From Sphingomonas aerophila (lineage in GTDB: Bacteria > Pseudomonadota > Alphaproteobacteria > Sphingomonadales > Sphingomonadaceae), in the NCBI RefSeq assembly GCF_014199305.1, contig NZ_JACIJK010000007.1, positions 1 to 64,000 of the forward strand: a stretch of 64,000 nt of DNA. The letters run 5' to 3'. The notes below the pieces were generated by a model, which had not been told where the DNA came from, did no database searches, and worked only from the letters and a program-made list of their open reading frames with translations. This document shows, in pieces, positions 28,044-37,866 of the stretch. The translations under genes and the position numbers were made by a program. How positions within the stretch are numbered: the stretch's first letter is position 1; every line of letters begins with the position of its first letter.

Positions 28044-28371
28044 GCTTCTTCTCCGGGAACGCTGGGTTGATCAGCTTGAACGATTTCGGTCGGGAGACCG
28101 TTCAACACGGGTGACTGAAGGGCGAGTATCAAGCGGCCCGGGTAAGCGTCGTAGCCGCCAGAGATAGCCATGCCATGGCGCTATCCCGACGCGGGCTCGG
28201 ACCTGACGGGGCAGCAAAGCTGCACCATTCTGTGTTCGTCGCGCAACATGGTTTCACACATTGCATGTAGGACTTTGCAGTGCAGCAATATGCGGCTGTT
28301 CGTCACGCCTGCTTCATGGTTAACTTTCCTCATGCCGTCGGGATCGGCGGTTCGAGAAGAGGGGACAGACG
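28044..28371. promoter_or_regulatory. Divergent intergenic region
   Basis: The space must contain promoters for the PRISE reductase (leftward) and the TonB receptor (rightward). I could not assign a convincing -35/-10 pair or palindrome. AGAGGGGACAGACG gives the ribosome site just before 28372. Confidence 0.4.
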
Positions 28372-31260
28372 ATGCAACGCTTGGATTTGCTGGTCCGTGG
28401 TTCGAGTGCCGCGATCATCGCGGGCCTCGTGTTCGCGTCGGCACCCGCATTAGCCCAGATCGCAACCGATCCTCAGACGCCGACAGCGCCCGCCGCAATC
28501 GAGGCGCCCCCGGAGGACGTGGTGGTGACCGGGTCGCGCATTCGCCGCGATCCTACTGACCAGCCCTCGCCTGTTGTCACGGTGGACGAGAGCGCCATTG
28601 CCAGGACCGGTCTGTCCAACATCGCCGACGTGTTGCAGCGGCTGCCGGCCTCATCGGGCGGGCTGAATTCGAAGTTCAACAGTTCGGGCAACTTCGGAAA
28701 CCCGCCGGACGGTGGTGGCGTCGGCGCGGGCTCGGCGGTGCTGGACCTGCGCTATCTTGGACCAAAGCGTACGCTGGTCCTGGTGGATGGGCTGCGCTTC
28801 GTGAATGGTGCTTCCGCAAGCGGCATTCCCGCCACCGTTGATCTTAATTCCATCCCCTCATCAATGATCGAGCGGGTGGAGGTGCTGCAATCCGGCGCGT
28901 CGCCGCAATACGGATCCGACGCGATCGCGGGCGTGGTCAACATCATCACCAAGCAGAACCAGAACGGCCTCAGGGCGTCGGCACAATATGGCCAGTTCCT
29001 GGGCGACAATGACGGCGAAACGCAGGACTATCAGCTGAGCTACGGCTTTGGCAGCCAGGGCGTGCATATCGTCGCCGGCGGCTATTATACCAAGCAAAAG
29101 GCGGTGAGCGCGACGGATCGCGATATTTCGCAATTCCCCAATCCCGGCCAGACAAGCTGCGCGGACGAGATCGGGGGCTGCTCCAGCTTTACGCCGCTCG
29201 GCCGTTTCCTGGTCAACGGCCAGAACCTGACGCTGCGTGGTCCGGTGATCGGCCGGCCGGTCGTCTATGACCCGACGCTGGCGACCGGAGACTTCAAGGC
29301 CTTGACGGCCGCCGATCGCTACAACTTTGCGCCATTCAATTACTTCCTGACGCCGGTCGAACGATATGGCGGCTTCGTCAACGCGCGCGCTGAATTCTCC
29401 GACGCGCTGAACCTGCGGGTAAAGGCGTTGTACAATCGCCGGAATTCGCAAAACCAGGCCGCTTACCTGCCGCTCGGCATCGGGCCGGATGTCGGCAACG
29501 GCAACCTGCTCGACACGCTATCGGTCGATGCCACCAACCCGTATAACCCGTTTGGCGTCACGCTGACGCCGGGCGGCAACTACACCGCGATCTTCCGTCG
29601 GCTGGTAGAGGCGGGGCAGCGGACCTATTCGCAGAACGTCGATACGATGTCGCTGACCGGCACGCTCGACGGCCGGTTCGAGATGCTGGGCCACAACTGG
29701 TATTGGGACGCAAACGCCGTGTTCGGCTTCAACGATGCCCGGCAGCTGTTCACCGGCAACATCAACTCTGCCCGGCTTGCCCAGGCGATCGGCCCGGTCA
29801 ACCAGTGTACCGGCCCCTGCGTTCCGTTCAACTTCTTTGGCGGCGTGGGATCGATCACTCCTGAAATGCTCGGTTTCATCGGTTTCGACGAACGCGACCG
29901 GAGCCGGCAGGAATTGAACGACTATACCGCCAATCTGTCGGGCGAACTGTTCGACCTGCCCGGCGGCCCGGTCGGTCTCGCGGTCGGCTATGAACACCGT
30001 TACCAGTTCGGCAGCTTCACACCGGATCCCGTGATCCAGGCGGGCCTAGGTGCGGACATCCCGGCCCAGGCCGCACGGGGCAGCTTCAACGTGGACGAGG
30101 TCTATGCGGAGGTTCGGGTACCGATCCTGCGCGACTTGCCCGCTTTCTCCTCGCTCGAGCTCAACGGCGCGGTACGCCATTCCAACTACTCCACATTTGG
30201 CGGCAACACCGTGTTCAGTGGTGGTGCGCTGTGGAAGCCCGTCAGCGACCTGCTTCTGCGTGGCCAATATGCAGAATCGCTGCGAGCGCCCTCGATTGGC
30301 GAGCTGTACGGCGCTCAGTCCCGCTTCGACGCGACAATCAATGATCCCTGCACCAGCGCCACGGGCGGCCTGTTCCAGTCGAATGCCACCGTACGTGCCA
30401 ATTGCGTCGCGAACGGCGTGCCGGCCAGTGGCAGCTATGCAGAACCGCAGAACGGCCAGCTGCCGGTTCTGACCGGCGGAAATCAGGACCTTCAGCCCGA
30501 AACCGCGCGCACTCTGGTGTTCGGCGGCGCGTACAGCCCACGTTGGGCACGGGGCGGCACGCTGTCGGCGCTCAGCCTTGAGGTGAACTATTACGATATC
30601 AAGGTGAATGGGGCGATCGCGGCCATCCCGGCCCAGGTGCTGCTCAGCCGGTGCGCGCAAGCGGGCGACGCGCTTAGCTGCGCCGCCATCACCCGAGCAC
30701 CGAGCGGGATCGTGACTGCGATCAACGGCCTGCTGCTCAACACGGGCGGCATCCGCACCAAGGGTATCGACGCGACCTTGACCGTGCGCAGCGGCGACAC
30801 CGGCGCGGGCCGGTTCGGGCTGTATGTGTCGGGCAACTACCTGCTGAAATATGCCGAGCGCACCCCCTCTACCGAGGGCTTCACCACCACCGAATACAAA
30901 GGCACGGAACGCGGCGCACCGGACCAGGCCTATCCGCACTTCAAGGGGCTTGCGACGATCGACTGGGCGCTGGGTCCGGTGACCGCGAGCGTTACCGGGC
31001 GCTACATCGACAACGTCGCGGAGATCCCGGTCGATGAGAACGCGACGGCCAATAAGCTGAGGAGCCGCCTCTATGGCGACGTCCAGCTGCAGTTCCGGCC
31101 AAGCTGGTTCAGTACGGGCCTGGCACTGACGCTGGGTGTCAACAACGTGTTCGACAAGGACCCGCCTGCCTGCTTCAGCTGCAGCCTCAACAACTTCGAC
31201 CCGACAACCTATGACATCCCTGGTCGCTTCGGGTATGTGCGCTTGTCCTACGGGTTGTAA
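28372..31260 (+). CDS. TonB-dependent receptor (oligopeptide/oligosaccharide-type)
   Basis: The 962-residue outer-membrane receptor has a signal peptide (ending ASAPALAQ) and a TonB box (EDVVVTGSRIRRDPTDQPSP). The plug carries IADVLQRLPASSGGLN, DLRYLGPKRTLVLVDGLRF and VEVLQSGASPQYGSDAIAGV. The large beta-barrel ends FGYVRLSYGL. The VTGSRIxR and PxxGGLN form is common among sphingomonad and xanthomonad receptors of unknown ligand. It stands alone, with no sigma/anti-sigma pair or transporter beside it, and is followed by a terminator hairpin. The ligand is unknown. Confidence 0.92.
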   Translation: MQRLDLLVRGSSAAIIAGLVFASAPALAQIATDPQTPTAPAAIEAPPEDVVVTGSRIRRDPTDQPSPVVTVDESAIARTGLSNIADVLQRLPASSGGLNSKFNSSGNFGNPPDGGGVGAGSAVLDLRYLGPKRTLVLVDGLRFVNGASASGIPATVDLNSIPSSMIERVEVLQSGASPQYGSDAIAGVVNIITKQNQNGLRASAQYGQFLGDNDGETQDYQLSYGFGSQGVHIVAGGYYTKQKAVSATDRDISQFPNPGQTSCADEIGGCSSFTPLGRFLVNGQNLTLRGPVIGRPVVYDPTLATGDFKALTAADRYNFAPFNYFLTPVERYGGFVNARAEFSDALNLRVKALYNRRNSQNQAAYLPLGIGPDVGNGNLLDTLSVDATNPYNPFGVTLTPGGNYTAIFRRLVEAGQRTYSQNVDTMSLTGTLDGRFEMLGHNWYWDANAVFGFNDARQLFTGNINSARLAQAIGPVNQCTGPCVPFNFFGGVGSITPEMLGFIGFDERDRSRQELNDYTANLSGELFDLPGGPVGLAVGYEHRYQFGSFTPDPVIQAGLGADIPAQAARGSFNVDEVYAEVRVPILRDLPAFSSLELNGAVRHSNYSTFGGNTVFSGGALWKPVSDLLLRGQYAESLRAPSIGELYGAQSRFDATINDPCTSATGGLFQSNATVRANCVANGVPASGSYAEPQNGQLPVLTGGNQDLQPETARTLVFGGAYSPRWARGGTLSALSLEVNYYDIKVNGAIAAIPAQVLLSRCAQAGDALSCAAITRAPSGIVTAINGLLLNTGGIRTKGIDATLTVRSGDTGAGRFGLYVSGNYLLKYAERTPSTEGFTTTEYKGTERGAPDQAYPHFKGLATIDWALGPVTASVTGRYIDNVAEIPVDENATANKLRSRLYGDVQLQFRPSWFSTGLALTLGVNNVFDKDPPACFSCSLNNFDPTTYDIPGRFGYVRLSYGL

Positions 31261-31267
31261 GCTATGC

Positions 31268-31296
31268 GGCCGCAGATCCCGGAAGGGTCTGCGGCC
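31268..31296 (+). terminator. Terminator hairpin after the TonB receptor gene
   Basis: GGCCGCAGA pairs with TCTGCGGCC, and CCC/GGG extends the stem past a one-base bulge around a GGAA loop. It begins 8 bases after the stop codon. The next gene is convergent and ends at 31318, so the hairpin may serve both. Confidence 0.7.
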
Positions 31297-31317
31297 TCAG
31301 CAACGCGCGCAAGCGAG

Positions 31318-32145
31318 CTAGATCAACCAGGCGAAGGCGCTTCTCAGCTTTGCGGCCCCATTCTTGTCGAATGGGCGGCCATGCGCGAAAATCACCCGTT
31401 CGGGCTCCAGCGCCACGATCGCGCGTATCGCCTCCTCCGTCTGCGCCCCGCCCAGCCGGATCGGCACGCGCAGGTAGCGCGCCGTGGTCCCGCGTGTCGC
31501 AGCGGCCGCCCGCATCAGCACCCGCGCAACCGGCCGCAGCTTTTCAGGTTCAAGGTTTTCGATCAGGTCGACGAGTACCAGCGTCCTGGTTGGGCGGTGA
31601 AGGAACCACGCCTCGTTGAAGCCTGCACCCGCTTCGACGATCCCCTGGTCGAGTGTGCCCGCCCACTCGGCTGGCGCCCTGTCGCTCAGTTCGGCATCGA
31701 TCCGCACCCCGGCCGCCTGAACCTGCGCCCGGTCCCGCAGCCCCGGCACCGCCCAGGTCTTTGCATCGGGATAGGCGTGCTGCCAGTCGGCCAGGAACGT
31801 CCAATGCGCGACATTAGGCGCGACCAGCTGTCGCACCCGCCCGAGCTTCTCGACAGCCTCGGCAAGCTGGGGTGAGAACTGCGTGGGTGAATGCAGCACC
31901 AGGTCGCCGTCCCCCAGCCGGAAGATCGTCATTCGAACGGGCAGCGTCAGTCCCATCGCATTGATAGGCCCGCTGTCCACGACCCATACACCCTCCGCGA
32001 CAAGTTTAGGGGCATCCAAGGGCGGATAGGTCGATTTGTCCCGAATGCCCGGATCCGATGCTCGCGAGTTGCGCGCCCAGGCCCACGCTCCCGCTGCAAG
32101 GCCGACGCTTCCCGCCAACATCAGCCCCTTCGATCGTGTGCGCAT
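31318..32145 (-). CDS. DUF4336 protein, metallo-beta-lactamase-like fold
   Basis: The 275-residue protein has an N-terminal hydrophobic segment (GLMLAGSVGLAAGAWAWA) and a DUF4336 domain. Motifs include GVWVVDSGPINAMGLTLPVR, APNVAHWTFLADWQHAYPDA and ERVIFAHGRP. The domain looks like a degenerate metallo-hydrolase in which most of the HxHxDH ligands are missing. Function unknown; the family is common near membrane and stress genes in Proteobacteria and cyanobacteria. AGGAG precedes ATG 32145. Confidence 0.8.
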   Translation of the reverse strand: MRTRSKGLMLAGSVGLAAGAWAWARNSRASDPGIRDKSTYPPLDAPKLVAEGVWVVDSGPINAMGLTLPVRMTIFRLGDGDLVLHSPTQFSPQLAEAVEKLGRVRQLVAPNVAHWTFLADWQHAYPDAKTWAVPGLRDRAQVQAAGVRIDAELSDRAPAEWAGTLDQGIVEAGAGFNEAWFLHRPTRTLVLVDLIENLEPEKLRPVARVLMRAAAATRGTTARYLRVPIRLGGAQTEEAIRAIVALEPERVIFAHGRPFDKNGAAKLRSAFAWLI

Positions 32146-32244
32146 GATAACGCTCCTGCCTGTTGCTGGTCAGCATCGTACGGCTGATCCGGTTGCAGGT
32201 TCCGACTCTGCCCTGGGCAGGGCCTCAGCCAAGACAAGCGATCG

Positions 32245-33345
32245 TCAGGTTCCTGTGCCAGGATGTGACCGGGGGTGCCCGGCCTGGACCAGTTCGAGAA
32301 CCCAATCGCCTGCCAGCAACCGGTCTGCACCCTGGTCGAATATCTCGATTGGTCGATCATCGCGATAAATGCGGACAATCTGGCCGTTGGCCGTCTCCCG
32401 CGGTGAACGGCCCACCTCCGCCGCCCGAACCGGCCGCTCGCGCAGTTCAACCTCGCCGACCCGGGTAACGAGATCGGTCATATAGTCCGCGACATGCGGT
32501 CCGGCGGTGCACTGGGCGAGCAACTGGCCGCCGAAGCTGACCGGATTGACAATGATGCTGGCGCCAGCGTCACGCGCCAGGGGTTCGTTCTCGATCGCGG
32601 CGATGGACACGGCAATACCGGCACGAGGGGCAAGGCGCCGGCACGTCAGGATCACCAGTACCGCGGTGTCGTCCCGGCCCGGGCAGATAATGATATTGCG
32701 CGCGGCATCGACCTTGGCCGTTTCGAGCACCCTGTTGTGGGTGGCATCGCCTTCCACGGTGGCGACGCCCAATTCCTCTGCCAAGCGCAACCGCTCAGGG
32801 TTGGGATCAACCACAACGATCCGCTCTGCCGCATGACCTCGCTCCAGTAGCTCACCCACCGCAGCCGAGCCGGAACGGCCATAGCCGCACACGATAACGT
32901 GATCCTTCAACTCATGCCTGATCAGGCCCATCCGCCACCGCTCCCATCCCTGTCGCAACATGAAGCTGTACGCGCTTCCCAGAAAGATGAGGAAGACGAA
33001 GATGCGGACCGGCGTCACCACAAAGGTGTCAAACATGCGGGCCGAGTTGCTGACCGGCACGATGTCGCCATAGCCCACTGTCGTTACGGTGATCACAGTG
33101 AAATAGACGATGTCGAGGAAGGTGACCGACCCGTCGGAATTGTCACGCAACCCGGCCCGCTCGATCCAGTGTCCGCCCAGTGCGATGCCAACCAGCATCA
33201 GCACCGCAAGCGCCCGAATGGCGAGCATTGCCAGCGGGCTAAGCCGCCCCGCGCGGTAGAATCGCGGTCGAACGTCCCTCGCCGTCGTCGGCGCTGCCAT
33301 CCGTCCAGGCGTGAGCGCCCCTTTGGCCCGGGACGGGTCGCTCAT
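32245..33345 (-). CDS. Potassium channel with RCK/TrkA-N regulatory domain
   Basis: The 366-residue protein has two membrane helices (about residues 35-60 and 85-120) around the selectivity filter VTTVGYGDIV. A cytoplasmic NAD-binding RCK domain follows (VIVCGYGRSGSAAVGELLER), with an IVVVDPN acidic motif, then a TrkA-C-like tail (EVELRERPV). This is the MthK/Kch-like two-helix layout. It probably conducts K+ and is gated by nucleotide or ions. ATG 33345 was preferred over a TTG three codons upstream. Confidence 0.88.
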   Translation of the reverse strand: MSDPSRAKGALTPGRMAAPTTARDVRPRFYRAGRLSPLAMLAIRALAVLMLVGIALGGHWIERAGLRDNSDGSVTFLDIVYFTVITVTTVGYGDIVPVSNSARMFDTFVVTPVRIFVFLIFLGSAYSFMLRQGWERWRMGLIRHELKDHVIVCGYGRSGSAAVGELLERGHAAERIVVVDPNPERLRLAEELGVATVEGDATHNRVLETAKVDAARNIIICPGRDDTAVLVILTCRRLAPRAGIAVSIAAIENEPLARDAGASIIVNPVSFGGQLLAQCTAGPHVADYMTDLVTRVGEVELRERPVRAAEVGRSPRETANGQIVRIYRDDRPIEIFDQGADRLLAGDWVLELVQAGHPRSHPGTGT

Positions 33346-33430
33346 CGGGTGCAAGCGCTGGCGGCGGCGAACATCGTGCTTACTTGCGAGACCTTATCGG
33401 TCCAATGCAAGACCGGCATTCACTGGTCGA

Positions 33431-33820
33431 TCACAGGCCGCCCTGGAACTGGAACGTGAAACGGTAAGGGAGCGCCTTGCTGCTCTGTCCCGTCCGTGGT
33501 TCCGGCGTCGCCGCTATAAGCGTTAATTGCCCGTCGGCCACGTTGACGGGAGTGCCGAGTGTCAGGTCGATTTGCCTGGACCACAGGCCGCCCAGCACAG
33601 TCACCCTCACCACCAGCCGCCCGGCCCAGACGCACTGGGTATTGACCGGGCACCGGCTGTCCTCGATCACCCGGTCCGCCCGAACTCTTGGACCGCTGAC
33701 CGCGGCGATCTGTCCCAGGCGGACCGGACCCTCTGTCGGGCGAACCGACGCGCAGCCGGCGAGGAGCAACAGGAGCGCTGGACAGGCTGCCGCCTTCACG
33801 ACGGCACTGTTCAGCCGCAC
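33431..33820 (-). CDS. Small lipoprotein, unknown function
   Basis: The 129-residue product has a lipoprotein signal (VVKAAACPALLLLLAGCAS) with lipobox LAGC at about residues 20-23. A compact beta-rich domain follows with a Cys pair (DSRCPVNTQCVWAGRLVVRV) that may form a disulfide, a motif common in small sphingomonad lipoproteins. Its GTG start at 33820 overlaps the stop of the I78 inhibitor gene by 10 bases, so they are cotranscribed and coupled. Function unknown. Confidence 0.75.
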   Translation of the reverse strand: MRLNSAVVKAAACPALLLLLAGCASVRPTEGPVRLGQIAAVSGPRVRADRVIEDSRCPVNTQCVWAGRLVVRVTVLGGLWSRQIDLTLGTPVNVADGQLTLIAATPEPRTGQSSKALPYRFTFQFQGGL

Positions 33821-34092
33821 AGGGCGGAAACCACCCGGCTATCGGCCACCGTCACCGTGACCCGTTCGATGCGGTAGTCCTTGGTGGTCATGTCCCCGGG
33901 CGCGATGCGGCGAACGGTCGTGCCGCCGGCTCGGCGAAGGATGGTCGCGTCGTCCGGCGCCTCTCTCCCCACAAGCGTCGCAGCCGCATCCGCGTTGCAG
34001 GTTACCGCTCCCGCGCGCTCCATGGTTCCGGTCGACGCGCAGGCGCTCATGCCCAGAGTTGCGGCCAGCAAGCTCGCGTTTCGTACCTTCAT
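33811..34092 (-). CDS. I78-family peptidase inhibitor
   Basis: The 93-residue product has an N-terminal lipoprotein-like signal (MKVRNASLLAATLGMSAC) with lipobox MSAC. The I78 inhibitor domain follows: TLVGREAPDDATILRRAGGT, VRRIAPGDMTTKDYRIERVT, then VSALCG. The R-x-x-x-PG-D...D-Y-R-x-x-R core is diagnostic. I78 proteins inhibit serine peptidases such as elastase or subtilisin and may protect the periplasm. ATG 34092 follows AAGGG; a GTG at 34104 is possible. It overlaps the following lipoprotein gene. Confidence 0.85.
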   Translation of the reverse strand: MKVRNASLLAATLGMSACASTGTMERAGAVTCNADAAATLVGREAPDDATILRRAGGTTVRRIAPGDMTTKDYRIERVTVTVADSRVVSALCG

Positions 34093-34250
34093 CGCCCTTC
34101 GCACCTCATGATCACCGGCTCAGTATTAGCGGCTTCAACGTGAACGGTAGACGATGACGGGGTTGAACAGCCTTGGTCATGCGAGCTGTCAGGCAAGGGT
34201 TATTTCCGGCCCGATGCGGCCAGCCTGCGAACGGACGCCTGCTCGGGTGG

Positions 34251-35648
34251 CTAATCCTGGTTCTCATAAGCAAGTTGCAGGATGCCCCAATGCCGCCCTT
34301 CCACCCAGATGGAAGCGATCACCTGCTTCAGCAGCACAACACCGCCAGTGGTGAGCGGCCGGCGATAGGCCTTAAGGCAGAACGGCGTCTCCGTCCGTAC
34401 TTGAATCGCCGTTTCCGGATAGTCGAAGATCATGCCGGCCCGCGAGTTCTCCGCGTTCCAGGCGGGGTCATTCGCCCGTTGCGGCTTCGATCGTTCCGGC
34501 ATGGCAACCGCGCCGAAGCAGTTCCGGTCGGTCAGCGTCATGCCGAAGAAGCCGGGGAGCGTACGCGCGGCCTCCTGGTGAGGGCGCGACAGGCGGGTCA
34601 GCAACGACTGCGCAGGGTGGCTGAAAAGGGGCGGATCGCTAGCGAGAACCGGCGCGTATTGGTTGCTCAGGACCGCAGCGAGGCTGATCTCGCCTTTCCT
34701 GATTGCGGCGGACAAACCATCGCTGATCGACTGCGCGGCCTCCAGCCCGAAATCGATATAGGGCGAGTCCGGCATGTCCACCCTGCTTTCAGCCAGCAAC
34801 TGGAGCATGCCGTTGGTGTCGTCGCTGACCAGCCGCACGCGGGTCGAAAGCCGCTCCAGCCCGGTCGCGTTCTCCGTGGAGGTGCTGGACAGGGCGACCA
34901 GCCCTTCGCGGACCTGGCTCTCCGCCTGCACCATCGAGTCCGCCCGTTCCGCCACGCTTTCGCTGGTTGCTGCCAGATCCTGCATCAGCAGGCCCAATCG
35001 GTCGACCAGCGCTTCGATACCCTTGGCGCTGCTATGGGCAGATCGCGCCTTTGCGACACCCTGGCCGACACGGTCCAGCATGCCTTCGGCCTCTCCTGTG
35101 AGGGCGGCAACGGAACGCTCGATGCTTTGCGTCGCGGTGGCCGTTTCATTGGCCAGTTTCTTCACCTCGCTTGCCACCACCGCAAAGCCGCGGCCCGCAT
35201 CACCGGCCCGCGCGGCCTCAATCGTGGCGTTCAGGGCGAGAAGGTTGGTTTGCCGGGCGATGGCGTTGATGGTGGCCGTTACCCGGCTAACCTGGAGAAG
35301 CGCTTCGTTGAACGCTCCCAGCCCGTCATGAATCCGGCTTACCTGGCCGATCAGTTCAACCACGTCCCCGGCAGCGATGCCGATCTGCGCCGTCGAGTCC
35401 TCGATCACGGTTCGAGCCGCCGTTGTGCTGTTACGGGCGTCCACCGCTGCCACGGCCACGCTCTCCACGTCGCTGGAAAGAGACAGCGCCTCTGCCCCCA
35501 CGCTCTCGATCGTCGCTGCCTGGGCCGTGACGCGTTGCGACAGGGCGGCGATGTCCGCCTGCAGGTCAAGCGTGCGGATGCCGAGTTCACCCGACATGCG
35601 CGCCGCTTGCTTGATCGTCTGTTCAATTGGCTGGGCGGCGGTTCTCAT
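34251..35648 (-). CDS. Soluble methyl-accepting chemotaxis-type protein with C-terminal sensor region
   Basis: The 465-residue protein has no signal peptide or membrane segment. Residues about 20-270 are a chemoreceptor coiled coil with the conserved hairpin [20 protein letters not shown] and [18 protein letters not shown]. The region from about 290 to 465 is separate, with [19 protein letters not shown] and [19 protein letters not shown]. It resembles a PAS- or Cache-like sensor located after, rather than before, the signalling domain. It probably senses a cytoplasmic signal and drives a CheA-type kinase elsewhere; no che genes are in this window. Confidence 0.85.
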   Translation of the reverse strand: MRTAAQPIEQTIKQAARMSGELGIRTLDLQADIAALSQRVTAQAATIESVGAEALSLSSDVESVAVAAVDARNSTTAARTVIEDSTAQIGIAAGDVVELIGQVSRIHDGLGAFNEALLQVSRVTATINAIARQTNLLALNATIEAARAGDAGRGFAVVASEVKKLANETATATQSIERSVAALTGEAEGMLDRVGQGVAKARSAHSSAKGIEALVDRLGLLMQDLAATSESVAERADSMVQAESQVREGLVALSSTSTENATGLERLSTRVRLVSDDTNGMLQLLAESRVDMPDSPYIDFGLEAAQSISDGLSAAIRKGEISLAAVLSNQYAPVLASDPPLFSHPAQSLLTRLSRPHQEAARTLPGFFGMTLTDRNCFGAVAMPERSKPQRANDPAWNAENSRAGMIFDYPETAIQVRTETPFCLKAYRRPLTTGGVVLLKQVIASIWVEGRHWGILQLAYENQD

Positions 35649-35738
35649 GCCTGCGGGGTAACCTGGACTGCCTAAGAAACGTTTAGGAAGATCCAGGCGA
35701 TACGGTCACCGATCGTAAGTGCCACCGTTGAGCCGGCG

Positions 35739-36086
35739 TTACTTCGCCTCTATCTCTCCTGCGGCTTCGGTGTTCCCGGCAGACTGTTCCTCGCGTGAGG
35801 CGCGGGCCGTCATGCCGGTGGCGGAGGCGTCGTCCATCATCTGCTCGTCCGGGGCGGGCGCGATATCGGCCGGTATCTCTGCCGTCGCGTTCATGTCCGC
35901 GCTGCTGGTGTTCACGGCGCTGGGGGAGGGTGCTTCCGTGGGCACGCTCGTTGGCGTGGGTAACTCTTCCGGCGCCGTCATCACTTCGTTCTCGACCGGA
36001 GCCGGCTCAGGCTCCGACTTCGAACAAGCGCTTGTCGCCGCTGTTAGCAGCGCGAGGGTGGCAATGAGAGTATGTTTGCGAGTCAT
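35739..36086 (-). CDS. Proline-rich lipoprotein of low complexity
   Basis: The 115-residue product has a lipoprotein signal (MTRKHTLIATLALLTAATSA) followed by Cys. The rest is disordered and rich in Pro, Glu, Ala, Ser and Thr (for example EPEPAPVENEVMTAPEELPT). No domain is visible. AAGGAG lies six to seven bases before ATG 36086; the open frame extends to 36110 inside the neighbour's end. It directly follows the large L,D-transpeptidase gene on the same strand, so it could be cotranscribed. Function unknown. Confidence 0.65.
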   Translation of the reverse strand: MTRKHTLIATLALLTAATSACSKSEPEPAPVENEVMTAPEELPTPTSVPTEAPSPSAVNTSSADMNATAEIPADIAPAPDEQMMDDASATGMTARASREEQSAGNTEAAGEIEAK

Positions 36087-36096
36087 CAACATCTCC

Positions 36097-37599
36097 TTAG
36101 CGCGCCGCAACGGCCTGCCGAGCAGACCTGGCCTCGATCTTGCTCGCGAGCGTTCCGTCCCACTGGTAGGGGTCGTCGCGTAAGCTGACCTGCCCGCTGG
36201 GCGTGGCGAACGCCGTCCAATAGAACAGGTAAACGGAAATCGGTGAAGCCAGCTTTCCCCGCACGGTCTTACCTGCAGCCACGGTCGTATCGATCGCCTC
36301 CGGCGACCATTCGGGCGTGCCGGTCATCAACAGCTTCGCCAGCGCAGCCGGCTTTTCCAGGCGGACGCAGCCATGACTGGCGAGCCGGTCGAACCGCGCG
36401 AAGCCAGCCTGCGCCGGCGTGTCGTGCAGGTACACGGCGAAGGGGTTGTTGAAGTCGAACTTGTACCTGCCAAGCGCGCTGCGCTCCGACGATTGCTGGA
36501 GCCGCTTGCCGCCATCGCCCGTGTCGATGACGCGGAAGCCGTTGCGGGCCAGATAGCCGGGGTTGGCCCGTTCCTTGGGCCATAGTTCCTTGTTGGCGAT
36601 GGTGGAGGGCACGTTCCAGGGCGGATTGAACACGATGCTGTGGATTTGCGAGGTGAGCATCGGAGTTTCGTCCCCCGGGCGTCCCGTGACGGCCTTCATT
36701 GACAGCACCGGCGCGTCACCGTCGAACACGGTCAGCACCGCCGCGGCGATGTTCACCTGTACGCGATCCTTCTGCAGTTCGGCGGGTAGCCAGCGCCAGC
36801 GTTCCAGATTGGCCTTGATCTGGCGAACCCGTGCTTCGACCGGCACATTCAACGCGGCGAGCGTCCCGGCGCCGACCAGTCCGGTCGGGTTGAGGCCGTA
36901 GCGGCGTTGGGCGCGACGAACGCCTTCCAGCAGGGCCGTGTCGAACCGATCACCTGTCGCCGCCACCTGGGGATCTTCGAGGCTGAGCCGCTTGCGAAGC
37001 GCCACAACGCCTGAACCGCTCGCCCCGAACTTGACCGCCGGTCCGGAGGCCAACGTTGCCCAGCCGCCCGCCGCGGCAATGGCCCGGTAGCGGGCAAGCC
37101 CAGCGACAAGCGCGTCATAACCGGCATAGGGTGGTGGCAGTGACGCGATCCATGCGGCAAGCCGGTCTTGCTTCACCGCGGCAATAAAACCGGGCAGGGG
37201 GTCGAACGGGGCCGGTCGCATCGCCCAGTTGCGCTGGAAATCCGCTTCGTCGAGGCGGCCCGCCCGAACCGCGTGGGCATGGTCCAGCGCCGCACGGACC
37301 AGGGCGTCATTGTCCAGCCCGTCGAGCGACACCGCCCGGCTGTCCCGAAGCCCCTGGGCGACCGCGTCCTTCTCGATCAGTTCAACAAGCTGCGTAGCCT
37401 GAGCAGGGGTCAGCGTCGGTAGCGCGACCTGCATAGGCGGCGGGACCATCCTGTCCGGCACGGGCGCTGGCGCGGTCGGGATCTGGACCTCCTGTGCCAG
37501 CGCCGGCGTGGCCGGAACGATTGCGGCCGCCACCAAGAAACGGGCGATGCTTCGGATTCCCAAACGGCCAGCCTTCTTTCGCGCAGGAATGATGTTCAT
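36097..37599 (-). CDS. Large periplasmic L,D-transpeptidase (YcbB/LdtD-type)
   Basis: The 500-residue protein has a signal peptide (ending ATPALAQ) and a helical N-terminal region. A peptidoglycan-binding domain follows (VKFGASGSGVVALRKRLSLE, DPQVAATGDRFDTALLEGV), then the YkuD catalytic domain with the intact motif ASHGCVRLEK carrying the catalytic Cys, and FNPPWNVPSTIANKE typical of the YcbB group. It forms 3-3 (mDap-mDap) cross-links in the wall. ATG 37599 was chosen because it begins the signal peptide (MNIIPARKKAGRLG); the frame is open upstream to 37824. Compare the small altered-motif enzyme at 24198. Confidence 0.9.
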   Translation of the reverse strand: MNIIPARKKAGRLGIRSIARFLVAAAIVPATPALAQEVQIPTAPAPVPDRMVPPPMQVALPTLTPAQATQLVELIEKDAVAQGLRDSRAVSLDGLDNDALVRAALDHAHAVRAGRLDEADFQRNWAMRPAPFDPLPGFIAAVKQDRLAAWIASLPPPYAGYDALVAGLARYRAIAAAGGWATLASGPAVKFGASGSGVVALRKRLSLEDPQVAATGDRFDTALLEGVRRAQRRYGLNPTGLVGAGTLAALNVPVEARVRQIKANLERWRWLPAELQKDRVQVNIAAAVLTVFDGDAPVLSMKAVTGRPGDETPMLTSQIHSIVFNPPWNVPSTIANKELWPKERANPGYLARNGFRVIDTGDGGKRLQQSSERSALGRYKFDFNNPFAVYLHDTPAQAGFARFDRLASHGCVRLEKPAALAKLLMTGTPEWSPEAIDTTVAAGKTVRGKLASPISVYLFYWTAFATPSGQVSLRDDPYQWDGTLASKIEARSARQAVAAR

Positions 37600-37866
37600 G
37601 TCGTACTCGCTCAATTCACCATGCCTCATCTGGACCATGCTCCAAAGCCCGAACATGAACGACTGACGTAAACGGCCCACAGGACTCGGCGTGCAGCCCA
37701 AAGCACAGGCCCGCCAAGGTTGCCAATGCCGCGATGCGACCAGCACGGAGTGGAAGCGTGTGACAACATGTTTCCGGTCCAGTTCATGGCAGGTCCCATT
37801 CCGCATATCAGGTGCGCTGCCCAATGATACGGGCTAGCAGGCAACCTCCATCTGGAAGGAGAAATC

